This document shows, one piece after another, positions 8,624 to 20,024 of a stretch of DNA of 64,000 nt. The stretch spans positions 123,760 to 187,759 of the forward strand of contig JAFXZC010000012.1 of NCBI GenBank assembly GCA_017541445.1, in the 5' to 3' direction. The stretch's first letter is position 1; each line of letters begins with the position of its first letter. The notes under the pieces were generated by a model, which did not search any database, was not told the origin of the DNA, and worked only from the letters and a program-made list of their open reading frames with translations. This DNA is from Bacilli bacterium. GTDB lineage: Bacteria; Bacillota_I; Bacilli_A; RF39; UBA660. The position numbers were made by a program, and so were the translations under genes.

Positions 8624-9853
8624 ATGAATGAATTATTACATAAATATGCACAAGTAATATTAAAAACATGTTTAAAAATAGAAAAGAATCAACCACTATT
8701 TATAAGTTGTAATATTGAAAGATTAGACTTTGTAAGAATAGTAACAGAAGAAGCTTACAGATTAGGAGTAACAGAAATCTATTATGATTTAACAGATTCT
8801 ATTCTAAAACATGAAGCACTAAATAATTTATCATTAAATAAATTAAAAAAATTATCAATGTTTAATAAAAAAGAATGGAATACATATGCAAGAAAGAATG
8901 CAGCATTCTTAATGCTAGCATCTGAAACACCAGGTTTAATGAAAGATATAGATCCTAAAAAACTAAGTGATATAACAACATATTCATATAGTACAAAAAA
9001 ATATTTTGATTCAAAAAGAGATAAATCAGAACTATCTTGGTGTATAGCTTGTGTACCAACATTAGCTTGGTCTAAAGAATTATTCCCTAATGAAAAAGAA
9101 CCTGTTAATAAACTATGGAATACTATCTTAGATATATGTCATATTAATACAGAAGATCCAGTTAAGTATTGGCAAGATAAATTAAGTAGATTAGATAGAA
9201 TAGCTAATAAATTAAATAAATATAATTTTAAAACATTAGTATATAAAAATAAATTAGGTACAGATTTTAGAATTGGTTTACCTAATAATCATATATGGTG
9301 TAGTGGTTATCAAGAATTAGCTAATGGCAAAAAAGTCTTAGTAAACTTTCCTACAGAAGAAATATTTACTTCACCTGATAGACTAACAGCTAATGGAATA
9401 GTATATGCAGCTAAACCATTATCATATCAAGATAATATAATTGATAACTTTAATATAGCATTTGAAGATGGAAGAGCAGTAAGTTACCAAGCAGAAAAAG
9501 GTATTGAAATATTAGATGAATTATTACATTCAACAGATAATATTAATTATCTAGGAGAAGTAGCTTTAGTAGAACATTCATCATCAATATCAAAATCAAA
9601 TATCTTATTTTACGAAACATTATTTGATGAAAATGCAGCTTGCCATATAGCATTAGGAACAGGATTCCCAGAATGTATCAAGAATGGAACTAAAATGGAT
9701 ATAGAACAATTACTAAAACATGGTATTAATTATTCAATAAATCATGTTGATTTCATGATAGGTACAAAAGATTTACACATTACTGGAATTACCCAAGAAG
9801 GCAAGGAAATACCTATATTTGAAGAAGGAAATTTCTCTGAAATTTTTAAATAA
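8624..9853 (+). CDS. M29 family aminopeptidase
   Basis: 409 residues, the usual length of AmpS/AmpT/aminopeptidase II. These cytosolic metal-dependent exopeptidases remove N-terminal residues from peptides. The start MNELLHKYAQVILK and the later FEDGRAVSY, LGEVALVEHSSSIS and C-terminal ITGITQEGKEIPIFEEGNF stretches match the family, including the conserved Glu, His and Asp side chains of its dinuclear metal site. ATG follows GGTGAT. Single gene with its own promoter, divergent from mscS. Confidence 0.93.
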   Translation: MNELLHKYAQVILKTCLKIEKNQPLFISCNIERLDFVRIVTEEAYRLGVTEIYYDLTDSILKHEALNNLSLNKLKKLSMFNKKEWNTYARKNAAFLMLASETPGLMKDIDPKKLSDITTYSYSTKKYFDSKRDKSELSWCIACVPTLAWSKELFPNEKEPVNKLWNTILDICHINTEDPVKYWQDKLSRLDRIANKLNKYNFKTLVYKNKLGTDFRIGLPNNHIWCSGYQELANGKKVLVNFPTEEIFTSPDRLTANGIVYAAKPLSYQDNIIDNFNIAFEDGRAVSYQAEKGIEILDELLHSTDNINYLGEVALVEHSSSISKSNILFYETLFDENAACHIALGTGFPECIKNGTKMDIEQLLKHGINYSINHVDFMIGTKDLHITGITQEGKEIPIFEEGNFSEIFK

Positions 9854-9896
9854 TTTACAATAAAAATGTTAATAGACAGCCAAAAAAAATAACTTT

Positions 9897-9925
9897 TTGA
9901 CTAACTAAATAATAACCCATATAAT
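9897..9925 (+). promoter_or_regulatory. Sigma-A type promoter
   Basis: TTGACT (9897-9902), 17-base spacer, TATAAT (9920-9925). Drives the glucosaminidase-like gene at 9947. Confidence 0.8.
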
Positions 9926-9946
9926 GAAAGTGGAAGGAGTAATAAT

Positions 9947-10855
9947 ATGGAACCAAAACATAAACTACATTTAAGAAAACAAGTAATATATGCTATACCA
10001 TTATCAATTAGTTTAGCTTTATTTATATTCCTATTTGTTGTTAAACTAAGTAGTAATACCCATGTTGAATTAAGAGCATTTAATACAGTAACAAAAAGTA
10101 ATACTCCTACAGAATATTATCCTATTAATTTTACCTTCCTAGATGACTTACAAATAGACATTCAAAAAAGAAGAATTGATAATACAATAGGTTTTTATGC
10201 AGAAAGATTTAAATTAGATTCAAAAGAAGCAATAAGATTAGCAAGAAAATTAACTAATGACTATACAGATGAAAAATATTTAAGAACATTTACTATAACA
10301 AATAATCCAAATAATAATGATGTTAATCCTAATCAAGAAGCAGGAATAATAAGATATATAAAATTATTAAATTCATATCCAGATAAATATGGATATAAAT
10401 GGGAAGACATTCACATTAGTGATGAAAGTGATACAGAAAGAAGAAGAAATACTAAAGGACAAATAATAATGACTAATGGAATGACATTTGAACAATATGT
10501 AGCTAAGATTAGTAATATTATTGGAGTAGACCCAGCCTTATCATTAGCAATAATCTATAATGAATCAGGAAGATGTAGAAGTCCATTATTTGTAAATAGA
10601 AATAATGTTGCAGGAATGAAATCAATAAATGGATGGGCTAATTACACAACATTAGAATCTGGAGTAATATCATTTGTCTTAAATTTAAAAGCAATATTAA
10701 ATAACTATCAAATGGATCCAAATACAGATGAAGGATTACTAAATTTGTCAGCAGTTTACGTTAATGGAAATATTAGCGTACCAGCAATGAATTGGTATGA
10801 AAATGTCTATAAAATAAGGAATGAAGTTAATAATACAGATTTACTAAAATACTAG
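9947..10855 (+). CDS. Membrane-anchored glucosaminidase-like peptidoglycan hydrolase
   Basis: 302 residues. A single N-terminal membrane helix (about 15-40, no clear cleavage site) anchors a region of about 150 residues of unknown fold, then a lysozyme-like domain from about residue 180: GVDPALSLAIIYNESGR with the candidate catalytic Glu, then NNVAGMKS and a Gly-Trp-Ala-x-Tyr stretch, the order seen in GH73 glucosaminidases and related transglycosylases. Likely cleaves wall glycan at the outer membrane face. GGAAGGAG ribosome binding site. The fold call is from motif order only; it could also be a lytic transglycosylase. Confidence 0.68.
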   Translation: MEPKHKLHLRKQVIYAIPLSISLALFIFLFVVKLSSNTHVELRAFNTVTKSNTPTEYYPINFTFLDDLQIDIQKRRIDNTIGFYAERFKLDSKEAIRLARKLTNDYTDEKYLRTFTITNNPNNNDVNPNQEAGIIRYIKLLNSYPDKYGYKWEDIHISDESDTERRRNTKGQIIMTNGMTFEQYVAKISNIIGVDPALSLAIIYNESGRCRSPLFVNRNNVAGMKSINGWANYTTLESGVISFVLNLKAILNNYQMDPNTDEGLLNLSAVYVNGNISVPAMNWYENVYKIRNEVNNTDLLKY

Positions 10856-10933
10856 TAAATCTTTTTTTATGTAAAATTATTTAAAAATACTTGCAATTTA
10901 CTTAAAAAAAATATAAAATATTACTTACGTTTA

Positions 10934-10962
10934 TTGACATTAAAACAAAAAATGTTTATAAT
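10934..10962 (+). promoter_or_regulatory. Consensus promoter of rpoBC
   Basis: Perfect TTGACA (10934-10939), 17-base spacer and perfect TATAAT (10957-10962). It is the strongest promoter seen in the window and starts a transcript with a leader of roughly 285 bases. Confidence 0.92.
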
Positions 10963-10968
10963 TAAAAC

Positions 10969-11256
10969 GATTATGTCTTAAAAAAAGAAATGGGGACTGG
11001 TGGTTTCTTGAAACATTTTCTTCTTCTAACAATTTACAGTTAAAATCGAATAAATTGAACTAACCGTTCAACTCTTTTTAATGGACTAAAATCAAATGTT
11101 AATAAAAAAAGAGCTCTACACAGAAATGTGTTGATATATAAAAATAACTTCTAGTATTACTAGATGGCAAGAGACCGTCTTGAAGTGAAGGGTGAGCCTA
11201 TATTCGTTATCCAAAATCAAAGGGCTAAAAAAATTAGGTATAGGGGTGAAATACGA
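10969..11256 (+). promoter_or_regulatory. Long structured 5' leader of rpoB
   Basis: Untranslated by my reading. It has short hairpins: TTGAAC-TAACC-GTTCAA followed by CTCTTTTT (terminator-like), ACACA-GAAA-TGTGT with a GNRA loop, and the inverted repeat CTAGTA-T-TACTAG just before 11164. Bases 11164-11256 are open in frame with rpoB from an ATG without ribosome binding site, but codons there (CTT, GTG, AAG, GAG, AGG, CGA) differ from the genome's habit, so I treat this part as leader. No known leader class was recognised. It fills most of the 401-base gap before rpoB. Confidence 0.5.
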
Positions 11257-14200
11257 ATGGCAAGAATTGAAAAATTTGGAGATCATGCCGAAAGAAAAAC
11301 ATTCTCCAGAATCAAAAACACCTTTGCATTGACAGACTTATTAGAAATTCAAAAGAAATCTTACCAACAATTCCTAGACCAAGGAATTAAGGAAGTTTTC
11401 GAAGACCTATTCCCAGTTGAAAGCTTCACAGGAAATATCTCTCTAGAATTAGGAGACTATTACTTTGAAGAACCTAGATACACAGTTAAAGAAGCAAAAG
11501 AACGTATGGTTAACTACGCAGCTCCTTTAAAAGTACAAGCACGTGTATTTATCCATGAAACTGGTGAGGTAAAAGAACAAGAAATATTCTTGGGCGATAT
11601 GCCATTAATGACAGAAGCAGGAACATTCATCATTAATGGAGCAGAACGTGTTATCGTTTCACAATTAGTAAGAAGTCCATCTGTTTACTATAAGAAAGAA
11701 ACTGATAAAAACGGAAGAAGAATTATTTCAGGAGAAATAATTCCAAATAAAGGAACTTGGTTAGAATACGAACTAGATGCAAGAGATGTATACTATGTAC
11801 GTATTGATAGAACACGTAAAGTAGTAATTACTGCCTTCTTAAGAGCATTAGGATTATCATCTAATGAAGATATAATTGCCTTATTTGGTGATGATAAATA
11901 TATCCAAAATACATTAGAAAAAGATAGTACTAAGAATTCAGATGAAGCATTAATTGAAATTTATGAAAAATTAAGACCAGGAGAACCAGCTACATTAGAT
12001 TCTGCAAAGAACCAATTAATAACTAGATTCTTCGATAAGTTCCGTTATGACTTACAAAAAGTAGGCCGTTATAAATTTAATAAAAAATTAAATGTACTAG
12101 ATAGATTACTAGGACAAAAAATAGCACAAGATATTAAAGATGGAAGAAAAACAGTAGTAGCTAAAGGAACAGTTATTACAAAAGAAATATTAGAAAGCAT
12201 TAGACCATTATTTGAAGCAGGATATGGTTTACATGAAGTATTAATCAATGAAGAATTAGATGAATACAATAAAGTACAAGAAGTATTAGTATATGATAAA
12301 GATGATGAAACAATTACACATAAGATAATTGGTAATGATCAATCAATAGATACTAGAAGATTAACTATTTCTGATATCTATGCATCAGTATCATATTACT
12401 TAAATCTACAATATGGAATTGGATCAGATGATGAAATTGACCATTTAGGAAATAGACGTGTACGTCAAGTTGGTGAATTAATTCAAACTCAATTCCGTGT
12501 AGGTATGAGTAGAATGGAAAGAGTTATTAGAGAAAGAATGACTACTCAAGAATTAGAGTCAGTTACTCCTAAAACTTTAATTAACATCAGACCAGTTACT
12601 GCTTGTTTAAAAGAATTCTTTGGTAGTTCACAATTATCAAAATTCATGGATCAAATTAATCCAATTGCTGAATTAACTGATAAGAGACGTCTATCTTGCT
12701 TAGGACCAGGAGGACTATCAAGAGAAAGAGCTGGAATGGAAGTACGTGACGTTAACCCATCACACTATGGCCGTATTTGTCCAATAGAATCTCCAGAAGG
12801 ACAAAACATTGGACTTATTACATCATTAGCATCATATGCTAAGATTAATGAATATGGTTTCATAATGACTCCATACAGAAAAGTAGTTAATTCAAAATTA
12901 ACTGATGAAATAGTATATTTAACTGCTGATGAAGAAGCAGATTACTATATTTCACAAGCTACATTAAATATTAATGATAAAAATGAAATAGCAGATGATA
13001 AAGTTATAGCTCGTTTAAATGGCGATACAGTTATGGTAGAAAAAGATAAAGTAAACTTTGTCGATGTAGCACCTAACCAAATCGTATCTATTACAACAAG
13101 TTGTATACCATTCCTAGAACATGACGATGCAACACGTGCCTTAATGGGTGCCAACATGCAACGTCAAGCAGTTCCACTATTAACAACAGAAGCTCCTATT
13201 GTAGGAACAGGTATGGAATATATAGCTGCTAGAGATTCAGGATCTACTATTATTGCTAAAGCAGACGGAGTAGTAGAATATGCTGATGGAAAACAAATTA
13301 AAGTAAAAACAGCTAAAGGAGAAGATTTATATCATTTAGCTAACTTCGAAAGAAGTAATGATGCATCTAATATTAATCATCATCCAATAGTTAAAAAAGG
13401 TGATAAAGTTCATAAAGGTGAAGTTATCGCTGATGGCCCATCTACAAAGAATGGAGAATTAGCATTAGGAAAAAATATGACTATTGCATTCATGACATGT
13501 AATGGATATAACTATGAAGATGCTGTAGTATTAAATGAAAAATTAGTTAAAAATGATGTTTATACATCATTACATATAGAACACTATGATATTGATTGTA
13601 GAGATACAAAATTAGGACCAGAAGAAATTACAAGAGATATACCAAATGTTGGTGAAGAAGCTCGTAAGAACTTAGACGCTAATGGTATTGTAAGAATTGG
13701 TACTGAAGTTAAAGATGGAGATATTTTAGTTGGTAAAGTAACTCCAAAAGGTGTTCAAGAATTAACAAGTGAAGAAAAATTATTACATGCAATATTTGGT
13801 GAAAAGACTAGAGAAGTAAGAGATACTTCATTAAGAGTTGATCATGGAGCAGGCGGAATAATTCACGATGTTAAAATATATACAAAAGAAAATTCTGATG
13901 AATTACCAGCAGGTGTTTCAAAAGTAATAAGAGTATATATTATTCAAAAGAGAAAAATCCAAGTTGGAGATAAAATGTCAGGTAGACATGGTAACAAAGG
14001 TGTTATATCTCTAATATTACCAGAAGAAGATATGCCATATTTACCAGATGGTACACCAGTAGATATTGTATTAAATCCACAAGGTGTTCCATCACGTATG
14101 AATATAGGACAAATCCTAGAATTACATTTAGGATGGGCTGGTAAAAAATTAGGATTAAAATATGCTACACCAGTATTTGATGGAGCAACAATGGATGATA

Positions 14201-14877
14201 TCAGTGCTGAAATGAAAGCAGCTGGTGTTGATCCAGATGGAAAAACTATTCTATATAATGGACGTACTGGAGAACCATACGAAGGAAGAGTATCAGTTGG
14301 AGTTATGTACATGATTAAATTACATCACATGGTTGATGATAAATTACATGCACGTTCAACAGGACCTTACTCAATGGTTACACAACAACCATTAGGTGGA
14401 AAAGCACAATTCGGTGGACAAAGATTTGGAGAAATGGAAGTTTGGGCACTATATGCTTATGGTGCAGCACATGTTCTACAAGAAATGATGACTGTTAAGT
14501 CAGATGACGTAGTCGGCCGTGTTAAGATTTATGAAGCAATGGTAAAAGGAAAAGTAATGTCACAAGCAGCTATTCCAGAAAGCTTCAGAGTATTATTAAA
14601 AGAATTCCAAGCATTAGGCTTAGATATTCAAATTCTAAATCAAGATAATCAATATGTTGATATTCAAGAATTAGAAAAAGAAGATGAAGATGACGAACCA
14701 ATTTCAGTAAATGAAATAGGAAAAGATTTAAGTATGCCAGAACCTGAAGAACCAGAACCATTACCTGATCCAGATGATGATTATGAAGATGAATTTGAGG
14801 ATGAGGATGATTTAGATGATTTGGATGATTTAGAATTTCCTGGCGATATAGAAGAAGGGGAAGGTGAAGAACTATGA
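11257..14877 (+). CDS. rpoB: RNA polymerase beta subunit
   Basis: 1206 residues; forms the catalytic core with RpoC. Start chosen at [14 protein letters not shown] because AGGGGTG (11242-11248) sits 8 bases upstream; the ATG at 11164 has no ribosome binding site. The rifampicin pocket is intact but has Ile467, Ala471 and Asp475 where E. coli has N518, S522 and H526. [12 protein letters not shown] and the C-terminal [19 protein letters not shown] segments are canonical. The last 70 or so residues are a very acidic tail (runs of D and E) beyond the conserved end. rplJ/rplL are not upstream, unlike most Bacillota. Its stop overlaps rpoC by 4 bases. Confidence 0.98.
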   Translation: MARIEKFGDHAERKTFSRIKNTFALTDLLEIQKKSYQQFLDQGIKEVFEDLFPVESFTGNISLELGDYYFEEPRYTVKEAKERMVNYAAPLKVQARVFIHETGEVKEQEIFLGDMPLMTEAGTFIINGAERVIVSQLVRSPSVYYKKETDKNGRRIISGEIIPNKGTWLEYELDARDVYYVRIDRTRKVVITAFLRALGLSSNEDIIALFGDDKYIQNTLEKDSTKNSDEALIEIYEKLRPGEPATLDSAKNQLITRFFDKFRYDLQKVGRYKFNKKLNVLDRLLGQKIAQDIKDGRKTVVAKGTVITKEILESIRPLFEAGYGLHEVLINEELDEYNKVQEVLVYDKDDETITHKIIGNDQSIDTRRLTISDIYASVSYYLNLQYGIGSDDEIDHLGNRRVRQVGELIQTQFRVGMSRMERVIRERMTTQELESVTPKTLINIRPVTACLKEFFGSSQLSKFMDQINPIAELTDKRRLSCLGPGGLSRERAGMEVRDVNPSHYGRICPIESPEGQNIGLITSLASYAKINEYGFIMTPYRKVVNSKLTDEIVYLTADEEADYYISQATLNINDKNEIADDKVIARLNGDTVMVEKDKVNFVDVAPNQIVSITTSCIPFLEHDDATRALMGANMQRQAVPLLTTEAPIVGTGMEYIAARDSGSTIIAKADGVVEYADGKQIKVKTAKGEDLYHLANFERSNDASNINHHPIVKKGDKVHKGEVIADGPSTKNGELALGKNMTIAFMTCNGYNYEDAVVLNEKLVKNDVYTSLHIEHYDIDCRDTKLGPEEITRDIPNVGEEARKNLDANGIVRIGTEVKDGDILVGKVTPKGVQELTSEEKLLHAIFGEKTREVRDTSLRVDHGAGGIIHDVKIYTKENSDELPAGVSKVIRVYIIQKRKIQVGDKMSGRHGNKGVISLILPEEDMPYLPDGTPVDIVLNPQGVPSRMNIGQILELHLGWAGKKLGLKYATPVFDGATMDDISAEMKAAGVDPDGKTILYNGRTGEPYEGRVSVGVMYMIKLHHMVDDKLHARSTGPYSMVTQQPLGGKAQFGGQRFGEMEVWALYAYGAAHVLQEMMTVKSDDVVGRVKIYEAMVKGKVMSQAAIPESFRVLLKEFQALGLDIQILNQDNQYVDIQELEKEDEDDEPISVNEIGKDLSMPEPEEPEPLPDPDDDYEDEFEDEDDLDDLDDLEFPGDIEEGEGEEL

Positions 14878-17800
14878 TAGATGCTAATGTAATAAAGGGT
14901 ATCAGAATAGGAATTGCATCTCCTGAAAAAATCAGAAGTTGGTCTTACGGAGAAGTTAAAAAACCAGAAACTATCAATTACAGAACATTAAAACCTGAAA
15001 GAGATGGATTATTCTGTGAAAAGATCTTTGGACCTTCAAAAGATTTTGAATGTTCTTGTGGAAAATACAAGAGATTAAGATACAAAAATGTAATATGTGA
15101 TAGATGTGGAGTAGAAGTTACTTCTTCAAAAGTACGTCGTGAACGTATGGGACATATAGATTTAGCTTCTCCATGTTCACACATTTGGTACTTCAAAGGA
15201 GTACCATCAAAGATGGGTTTAGTACTAGATATGTCACCAAGAGATCTAGAAGAAGTATTATATTTCGTAAGTTATGTAGTAATAGATCCTGGACAAACAC
15301 CTCTAGAAAGAAAACAAACTCTATCTGATAAAGAATATAGAGCATACTATGAAAAATATGGCGATACATTCGAAGTAGGAATGGGTGCTGAAGCAATTAA
15401 AAAATTACTTCAACAAGTAGATGTTCATAAAGAAGTAGAAGAATTAAAAGCTGAATTAGAAAATACTACAGGACAAAAACGTATAAGATTAGTAAAACGT
15501 TTAGATACATTAGTAGCATTTGATGAATCAGGAAATAAACCAGAATGGATGATTCTTGATGTATTACCAGTAATACCTCCAGATATTCGTCCTATGATTC
15601 AATTAGATGGTGGAAGATTCGCTACATCTGATTTAAATGATTTATATAGAAGAATTATTAATAGAAATAATCGTCTAAAGAAATTATTAGAATTAGGAGC
15701 ACCTACAATTATCGTACAAAACGAAAAACGTATGCTTCAAGAAGCAGTTGACTCTCTATTCGATAATGGAAGAAGAGGAAGAAGTGTAACAGCTGCTGGA
15801 AATAGACCATTAAAGAGCTTATCTAGTATGTTAAAAGGAAAACAAGGACGTTTCCGTCAAAACTTATTAGGTAAACGTGTTGACTACTCAGGACGTTCAG
15901 TTATCTGTGTAGGACCAAACTTAAAGATGTATCAATGTGGTATTCCAAAAGAAATGGCTCTAGAGCTATTCAAACCACATGTAATACATGGTTTAGTTGA
16001 AAGAGGATTAGCTCATAATATTAAAGGAGCTAAAAAATTAATAGAATCACGTGATGAATGTGTATGGGATATAGTTGAAGATGTTATTACTGAACATCCA
16101 GTATTATTAAACCGTGCACCAACATTACATAGATTAGGTATCCAAGCATTCGAACCAAAACTAGTTGGTGGAAAAGCAATTAGATTACACCCATTAGTAT
16201 GTACAGGATTTAATGCAGACTTCGATGGAGACCAAATGGCAGTACACGTACCATTAACAGAAGAAGCTAAAGCAGAAGCAAGACTTCTAATGTTAGGTGC
16301 AAATAACATTCTTGATCCTAAGAGTGGAAAACCAATCGTTACTCCATCACAAGATATGGTATTAGGTAACTATTATCTATCTATTGAAGAACCAGGAGAA
16401 CCTAATGAAGGTAAAGTATATAAGAATTCTAATGAAGCAATTATGGCTTATGAAAGAAGAGAAATAACTCTACATACTAGAATTGCTGTACCAGTAAATT
16501 CATTTAAATATAAAATATTTACTGAAGAACAAAAGAATACTTACCTAGTAACTACTGCTGGGAAATTAATATTCAATGAAATCTTACCAGATTCATTCCC
16601 ATATATTAATGAAGCAAGTAAAGAAAATATTGAGAATATTACACCAAGTAAGTTCTTCTTACCAATGGGAACTGATATCAAAAAAGCAATAGCTGAAATG
16701 GAACCAGTTGCTCCATTTGTTAAAAAGAATTTATCACAAATAATAGCTCAAATATTTAAGAGATATAAAACTACAGAAACATCTGCATTCCTTGATGCTT
16801 TAAAAGATTTAGGATTTAAATATTCTACAATCGCAGGTATTTCTATATCAGCATTTGATATAGTTACAGCAAAAGATAAAGATAGAAAGATTGAAGAAGG
16901 ACAAGAAAAAGTAGATAAGATTAATAAACAATTCCAAAGAGGTTTAATTACAGAAGAAGAAAGATATAATAATGTAATTCAAGTATGGAATAATACAAAA
17001 GATGAAGTTGAAGAGGAATTAAAACAAATTTCTAGTGGCGATCACCATAATCCAATCTTCATGATGATGAACTCTGGAGCTCGTGGTAACGCAGGAAACT
17101 TCACTCAATTAGCAGGTATGCGTGGTTGTATGGCTAAGCCAAATGGACAACCAGTTGAAATCCCTATTAAATCTAACTTCATTAATGGATTAAACGTTTC
17201 AGAATTCTTCTTAAGTACACATGGTGCTCGTAAAGGATCTGCCGATACAGCATTACGTACAGCTGACTCTGGATATATGACACGTCGTTTAGTTGATGTT
17301 GCTCAAGATATTATCGTAAGAGAAGAAGATTGTGGAGCAATCTCTGGTATTGAAGTATCTGACTTTATTGATGAAAAAGTTGGAACAGTAATTGAATCAT
17401 TAGAAGATCGTATTGTATCAAGATTTACTGCTACAAAAGTAATAAATCCTGAAACAAAAGAAATGATCATTGATAAAAATGAATTAATTACAGAAAATAT
17501 AGCTAAGAAAATAGTTAAAGCAGGAATTAAAAAAGTAGAAATACGTTCTGCTCTAACATGTAAGAGCCAATATGGTGTATGCCAAAAATGTTATGGACGT
17601 AACTTAGCAACTGGTAATCTAGTAGAAACTGGAGAAGCAGTTGGTGTTATGGCAGCACAATCAATTGGTGAACCAGGTACACAATTAACAATGCGTACAT
17701 TCCACTCAGGAGGTGTTGCGCATGGTGGTGATGCCGATATCACACAAGGTTTACCAAGAGTAGAAGAATTATTCGAAGCACGTACACCAAAAGCAAAAGC

Positions 17801-18587
17801 TACAATAGCTGAAATAAGTGGTGTTGTAGAATCAATTGAATCACAAAATGGAAAACATAAAATTGTTATTAAAAATGATGTAGAATCAAGAGAACATACA
17901 ACATTATATAATGCTAAATTACGTGTAGAAGTTGGACAAGAAGTAGTAGCTGGAGAACAATTAACAGAAGGATCTGTATCTCCAAAAGAATTATTAGCTG
18001 TTACTGACCCAATAACTGCAGAAAGTTATATCTTAAAAGAAATTCAAAAAGTTTATAAATCACAAGGTGTTGATATTTCAGATAAACACATCGAAGTAAT
18101 CGTTAGAAGAATGATATCTAAGATGAAAGTAGTAGATGGTGGAGACACTGATCTAGTACCTGGCTTATCAATATCATTACATGATTTCAATGAAGCAAAT
18201 AAACCAGTAATTCTATCTGGTGGTGTTCCAGCAACTGGAAGACCAGTTATGTTAGGTATTACAAAGAGTTCATTAGAAACTGATTCATTCTTATCAGCAG
18301 CTTCATTCCAAGAAACTACAAGAGTATTAACAGAAGCATCTATTAAAGGTAAAGTAGATGAATTAAGAGGATTAAAAGAAAATGTTATCATTGGTAAATT
18401 AATCCCAGCTGGAACAGGAGCTCCTCAATATAGTAATATTGAAATGATTCTTGAAAAAGAATTCATGAGCGACGAACCAAGCGAATTCTTAGAAGAACAA
18501 CTAATAGATGATGATGAAATAAAAGAAGAAGCATTTGCTTTAGAAAATACTGTAGCTAACGATATAGCTAGTCAATTAGCAGAATAA
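14874..18587 (+). CDS. rpoC: RNA polymerase beta' subunit
   Basis: 1237 residues. Provides the active-site Mg with NADFDGDQM (residues about 450-458). N-terminal zinc site CSCGKYK...CDRCGVE is complete, and the second zinc cluster [13 protein letters not shown] is present near residue 895. Length is normal for Bacillota (B. subtilis about 1200). The trigger-loop region [21 protein letters not shown] is intact. Starts within the rpoB stop (ATGA), so the two are translationally coupled; followed by a strong terminator. Confidence 0.98.
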   Translation: MIDANVIKGIRIGIASPEKIRSWSYGEVKKPETINYRTLKPERDGLFCEKIFGPSKDFECSCGKYKRLRYKNVICDRCGVEVTSSKVRRERMGHIDLASPCSHIWYFKGVPSKMGLVLDMSPRDLEEVLYFVSYVVIDPGQTPLERKQTLSDKEYRAYYEKYGDTFEVGMGAEAIKKLLQQVDVHKEVEELKAELENTTGQKRIRLVKRLDTLVAFDESGNKPEWMILDVLPVIPPDIRPMIQLDGGRFATSDLNDLYRRIINRNNRLKKLLELGAPTIIVQNEKRMLQEAVDSLFDNGRRGRSVTAAGNRPLKSLSSMLKGKQGRFRQNLLGKRVDYSGRSVICVGPNLKMYQCGIPKEMALELFKPHVIHGLVERGLAHNIKGAKKLIESRDECVWDIVEDVITEHPVLLNRAPTLHRLGIQAFEPKLVGGKAIRLHPLVCTGFNADFDGDQMAVHVPLTEEAKAEARLLMLGANNILDPKSGKPIVTPSQDMVLGNYYLSIEEPGEPNEGKVYKNSNEAIMAYERREITLHTRIAVPVNSFKYKIFTEEQKNTYLVTTAGKLIFNEILPDSFPYINEASKENIENITPSKFFLPMGTDIKKAIAEMEPVAPFVKKNLSQIIAQIFKRYKTTETSAFLDALKDLGFKYSTIAGISISAFDIVTAKDKDRKIEEGQEKVDKINKQFQRGLITEEERYNNVIQVWNNTKDEVEEELKQISSGDHHNPIFMMMNSGARGNAGNFTQLAGMRGCMAKPNGQPVEIPIKSNFINGLNVSEFFLSTHGARKGSADTALRTADSGYMTRRLVDVAQDIIVREEDCGAISGIEVSDFIDEKVGTVIESLEDRIVSRFTATKVINPETKEMIIDKNELITENIAKKIVKAGIKKVEIRSALTCKSQYGVCQKCYGRNLATGNLVETGEAVGVMAAQSIGEPGTQLTMRTFHSGGVAHGGDADITQGLPRVEELFEARTPKAKATIAEISGVVESIESQNGKHKIVIKNDVESREHTTLYNAKLRVEVGQEVVAGEQLTEGSVSPKELLAVTDPITAESYILKEIQKVYKSQGVDISDKHIEVIVRRMISKMKVVDGGDTDLVPGLSISLHDFNEANKPVILSGGVPATGRPVMLGITKSSLETDSFLSAASFQETTRVLTEASIKGKVDELRGLKENVIIGKLIPAGTGAPQYSNIEMILEKEFMSDEPSEFLEEQLIDDDEIKEEAFALENTVANDIASQLAE

Positions 18588-18588
18588 A

Positions 18589-18615
18589 AAAAGAGGTTTA
18601 AACCTCTTTTTTTTT
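18589..18615 (+). terminator. Terminator of rpoBC
   Basis: AAAGAGGTTT pairs with AAACCTCTTT, followed by a run of T. Confidence 0.9.
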
Positions 18616-18671
18616 ATTCAAAAAAGTAACCATTTATGATAATATTAATATAAGAATAGATAGGTGTTGCA

Positions 18672-20012
18672 ATGAAAAAATACGTATGTGTACTATCAAC
18701 AGATAACTACTTAGATGGTGTCTTAGTTTTAAATGAAAACCTAAAAGCTTTAAATTCAAAATATGATTTATTATGTATTATAAATGAAAATATAAGTCCA
18801 GAAACAATAGCATATTTAGATTATTTTAATATAGAACATAAAACATTAAATCATGTTGATTATAAATGTGAAGCAGATAACTTCCATTGGAAATATACTT
18901 TTGATAAATTAAATATATTTAGATTAACAGAATATGAAAAAATAGTTTATTTAGATACAGATTTATTAATTACTGAAAATATAGATGATTTATTCCAAAA
19001 ACAACATTTTACAGCTGCAACTAATGAACCATTTATTCAAGATCCCTTATCTATATTTAATAGTGGAGTAATGGTAATAGAACCAAGTATGGAAGACTTT
19101 AATAGTTTAAAATATATAGCAGAATTATTTGATAAAAATAATATAGATAAAATAGGTGACCAAGATGTCTTAAATTTCTATTTTAAAAGACCTAATATCT
19201 TACCAAAAGAATATAATGTAATGCGTCATGTAGATGATGGCCAAATAAAGAAATATTATGATATTTTAGTTCAAAGATATGTAGATAAATATCCTGTAGA
19301 AATATATAATACATATACAGAAGTACCAAAAATAATTCATTATATAAGCTATCCAAAACCATTTACAGTATCAAGACCATATGATGATGAATTCTATTAT
19401 ACATATAAAGAATATTTAAATAGAATAAGAATAAAAAAACATGAATATCAAACAACAAGATCCAAATTAACAACATTTATTGTTTATTTAGAAAAGAGTA
19501 ATACAATAGAAGCATGTTTAAAATCTATGAAGAATCAAACATATAAAAATATAAATATAGTAATAATAACATATAAAAAATATTTAAAAGAAATAGAACA
19601 TATTCTAAATAATAACAATATAACTAATTGTACTATTATTACACAAGATATAAATATAAAAGCTAAAATAAATGAAATAATACAAAATATGGATTTTGCA
19701 ACAATAATCCCAGCTAATATAGAAGTATTTAGTACAGCTTATGAAACAGCAATTACAAGATGTATAGACTTTGATTTAGATTGGATTCAATTTAGAACTC
19801 CAGATAAATATTCATTACCATATTTCACATATTTATATGATGAAAAAGATACAATATATTATAAAGCAAAACAAATAATAACTAATGATTTTACTGATAA
19901 ACTATTCAGAAAAGAATTCTTTGTTAAATATGATACTATAAATGAAATGTTAAAACATACAAAGAGAATAGGTATCATAGGAGTAAATTCATACAAAAAA
20001 AATAACCAGTAA
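18672..20012 (+). CDS. Two-domain glycosyltransferase (GT8 plus GT2-like)
   Basis: 446 residues, cytosolic, no membrane helix. Residues 1-265 are a GT8 (glycogenin/LgtC-like) domain with KIVYLDTDLLI holding the metal-binding DxD, FNSGVMVIEP and GDQDVLNFYF, and the H-Y-x-S-Y-P-K-P motif at its end. Residues about 275-440 start as a GT2 domain would (FIVYLEKSNTIEACLKSMKNQTYKNINIVIIT) but a DxD is not obvious, so this half may be degenerate. Transfers a sugar to an unknown acceptor, probably a surface glycan or glycolipid. Ends inside a terminator shared with the next, convergent gene. Confidence 0.8.
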   Translation: MKKYVCVLSTDNYLDGVLVLNENLKALNSKYDLLCIINENISPETIAYLDYFNIEHKTLNHVDYKCEADNFHWKYTFDKLNIFRLTEYEKIVYLDTDLLITENIDDLFQKQHFTAATNEPFIQDPLSIFNSGVMVIEPSMEDFNSLKYIAELFDKNNIDKIGDQDVLNFYFKRPNILPKEYNVMRHVDDGQIKKYYDILVQRYVDKYPVEIYNTYTEVPKIIHYISYPKPFTVSRPYDDEFYYTYKEYLNRIRIKKHEYQTTRSKLTTFIVYLEKSNTIEACLKSMKNQTYKNINIVIITYKKYLKEIEHILNNNNITNCTIITQDINIKAKINEIIQNMDFATIIPANIEVFSTAYETAITRCIDFDLDWIQFRTPDKYSLPYFTYLYDEKDTIYYKAKQIITNDFTDKLFRKEFFVKYDTINEMLKHTKRIGIIGVNSYKKNNQ

Positions 20013-20024
20013 TGGTTATTTTTT
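19998..20024. terminator. Bidirectional terminator
   Basis: AAAAATAACCA, loop GTAA, TGGTTATTTTT. It overlaps the ends of both convergent genes. Confidence 0.85.

Noticed and set aside
10856..10933. Terminator after the glucosaminidase-like gene
   Set aside because: A TTTACTAAA...TAGTAAATC stretch with T run at the gene end could form a weak hairpin (about 10840-10868), but I could not define the arms well enough to list it.
11164..11256. N-terminal extension of RpoB from ATG 11164
   Set aside because: No ribosome binding site, foreign codon use, and a good AGGGGTG site before ATG 11257, which gives the normal beta N-terminus.
13944..14312. 122-codon minus-strand frame inside rpoB
   Set aside because: Shadow of a conserved gene; no start signals.
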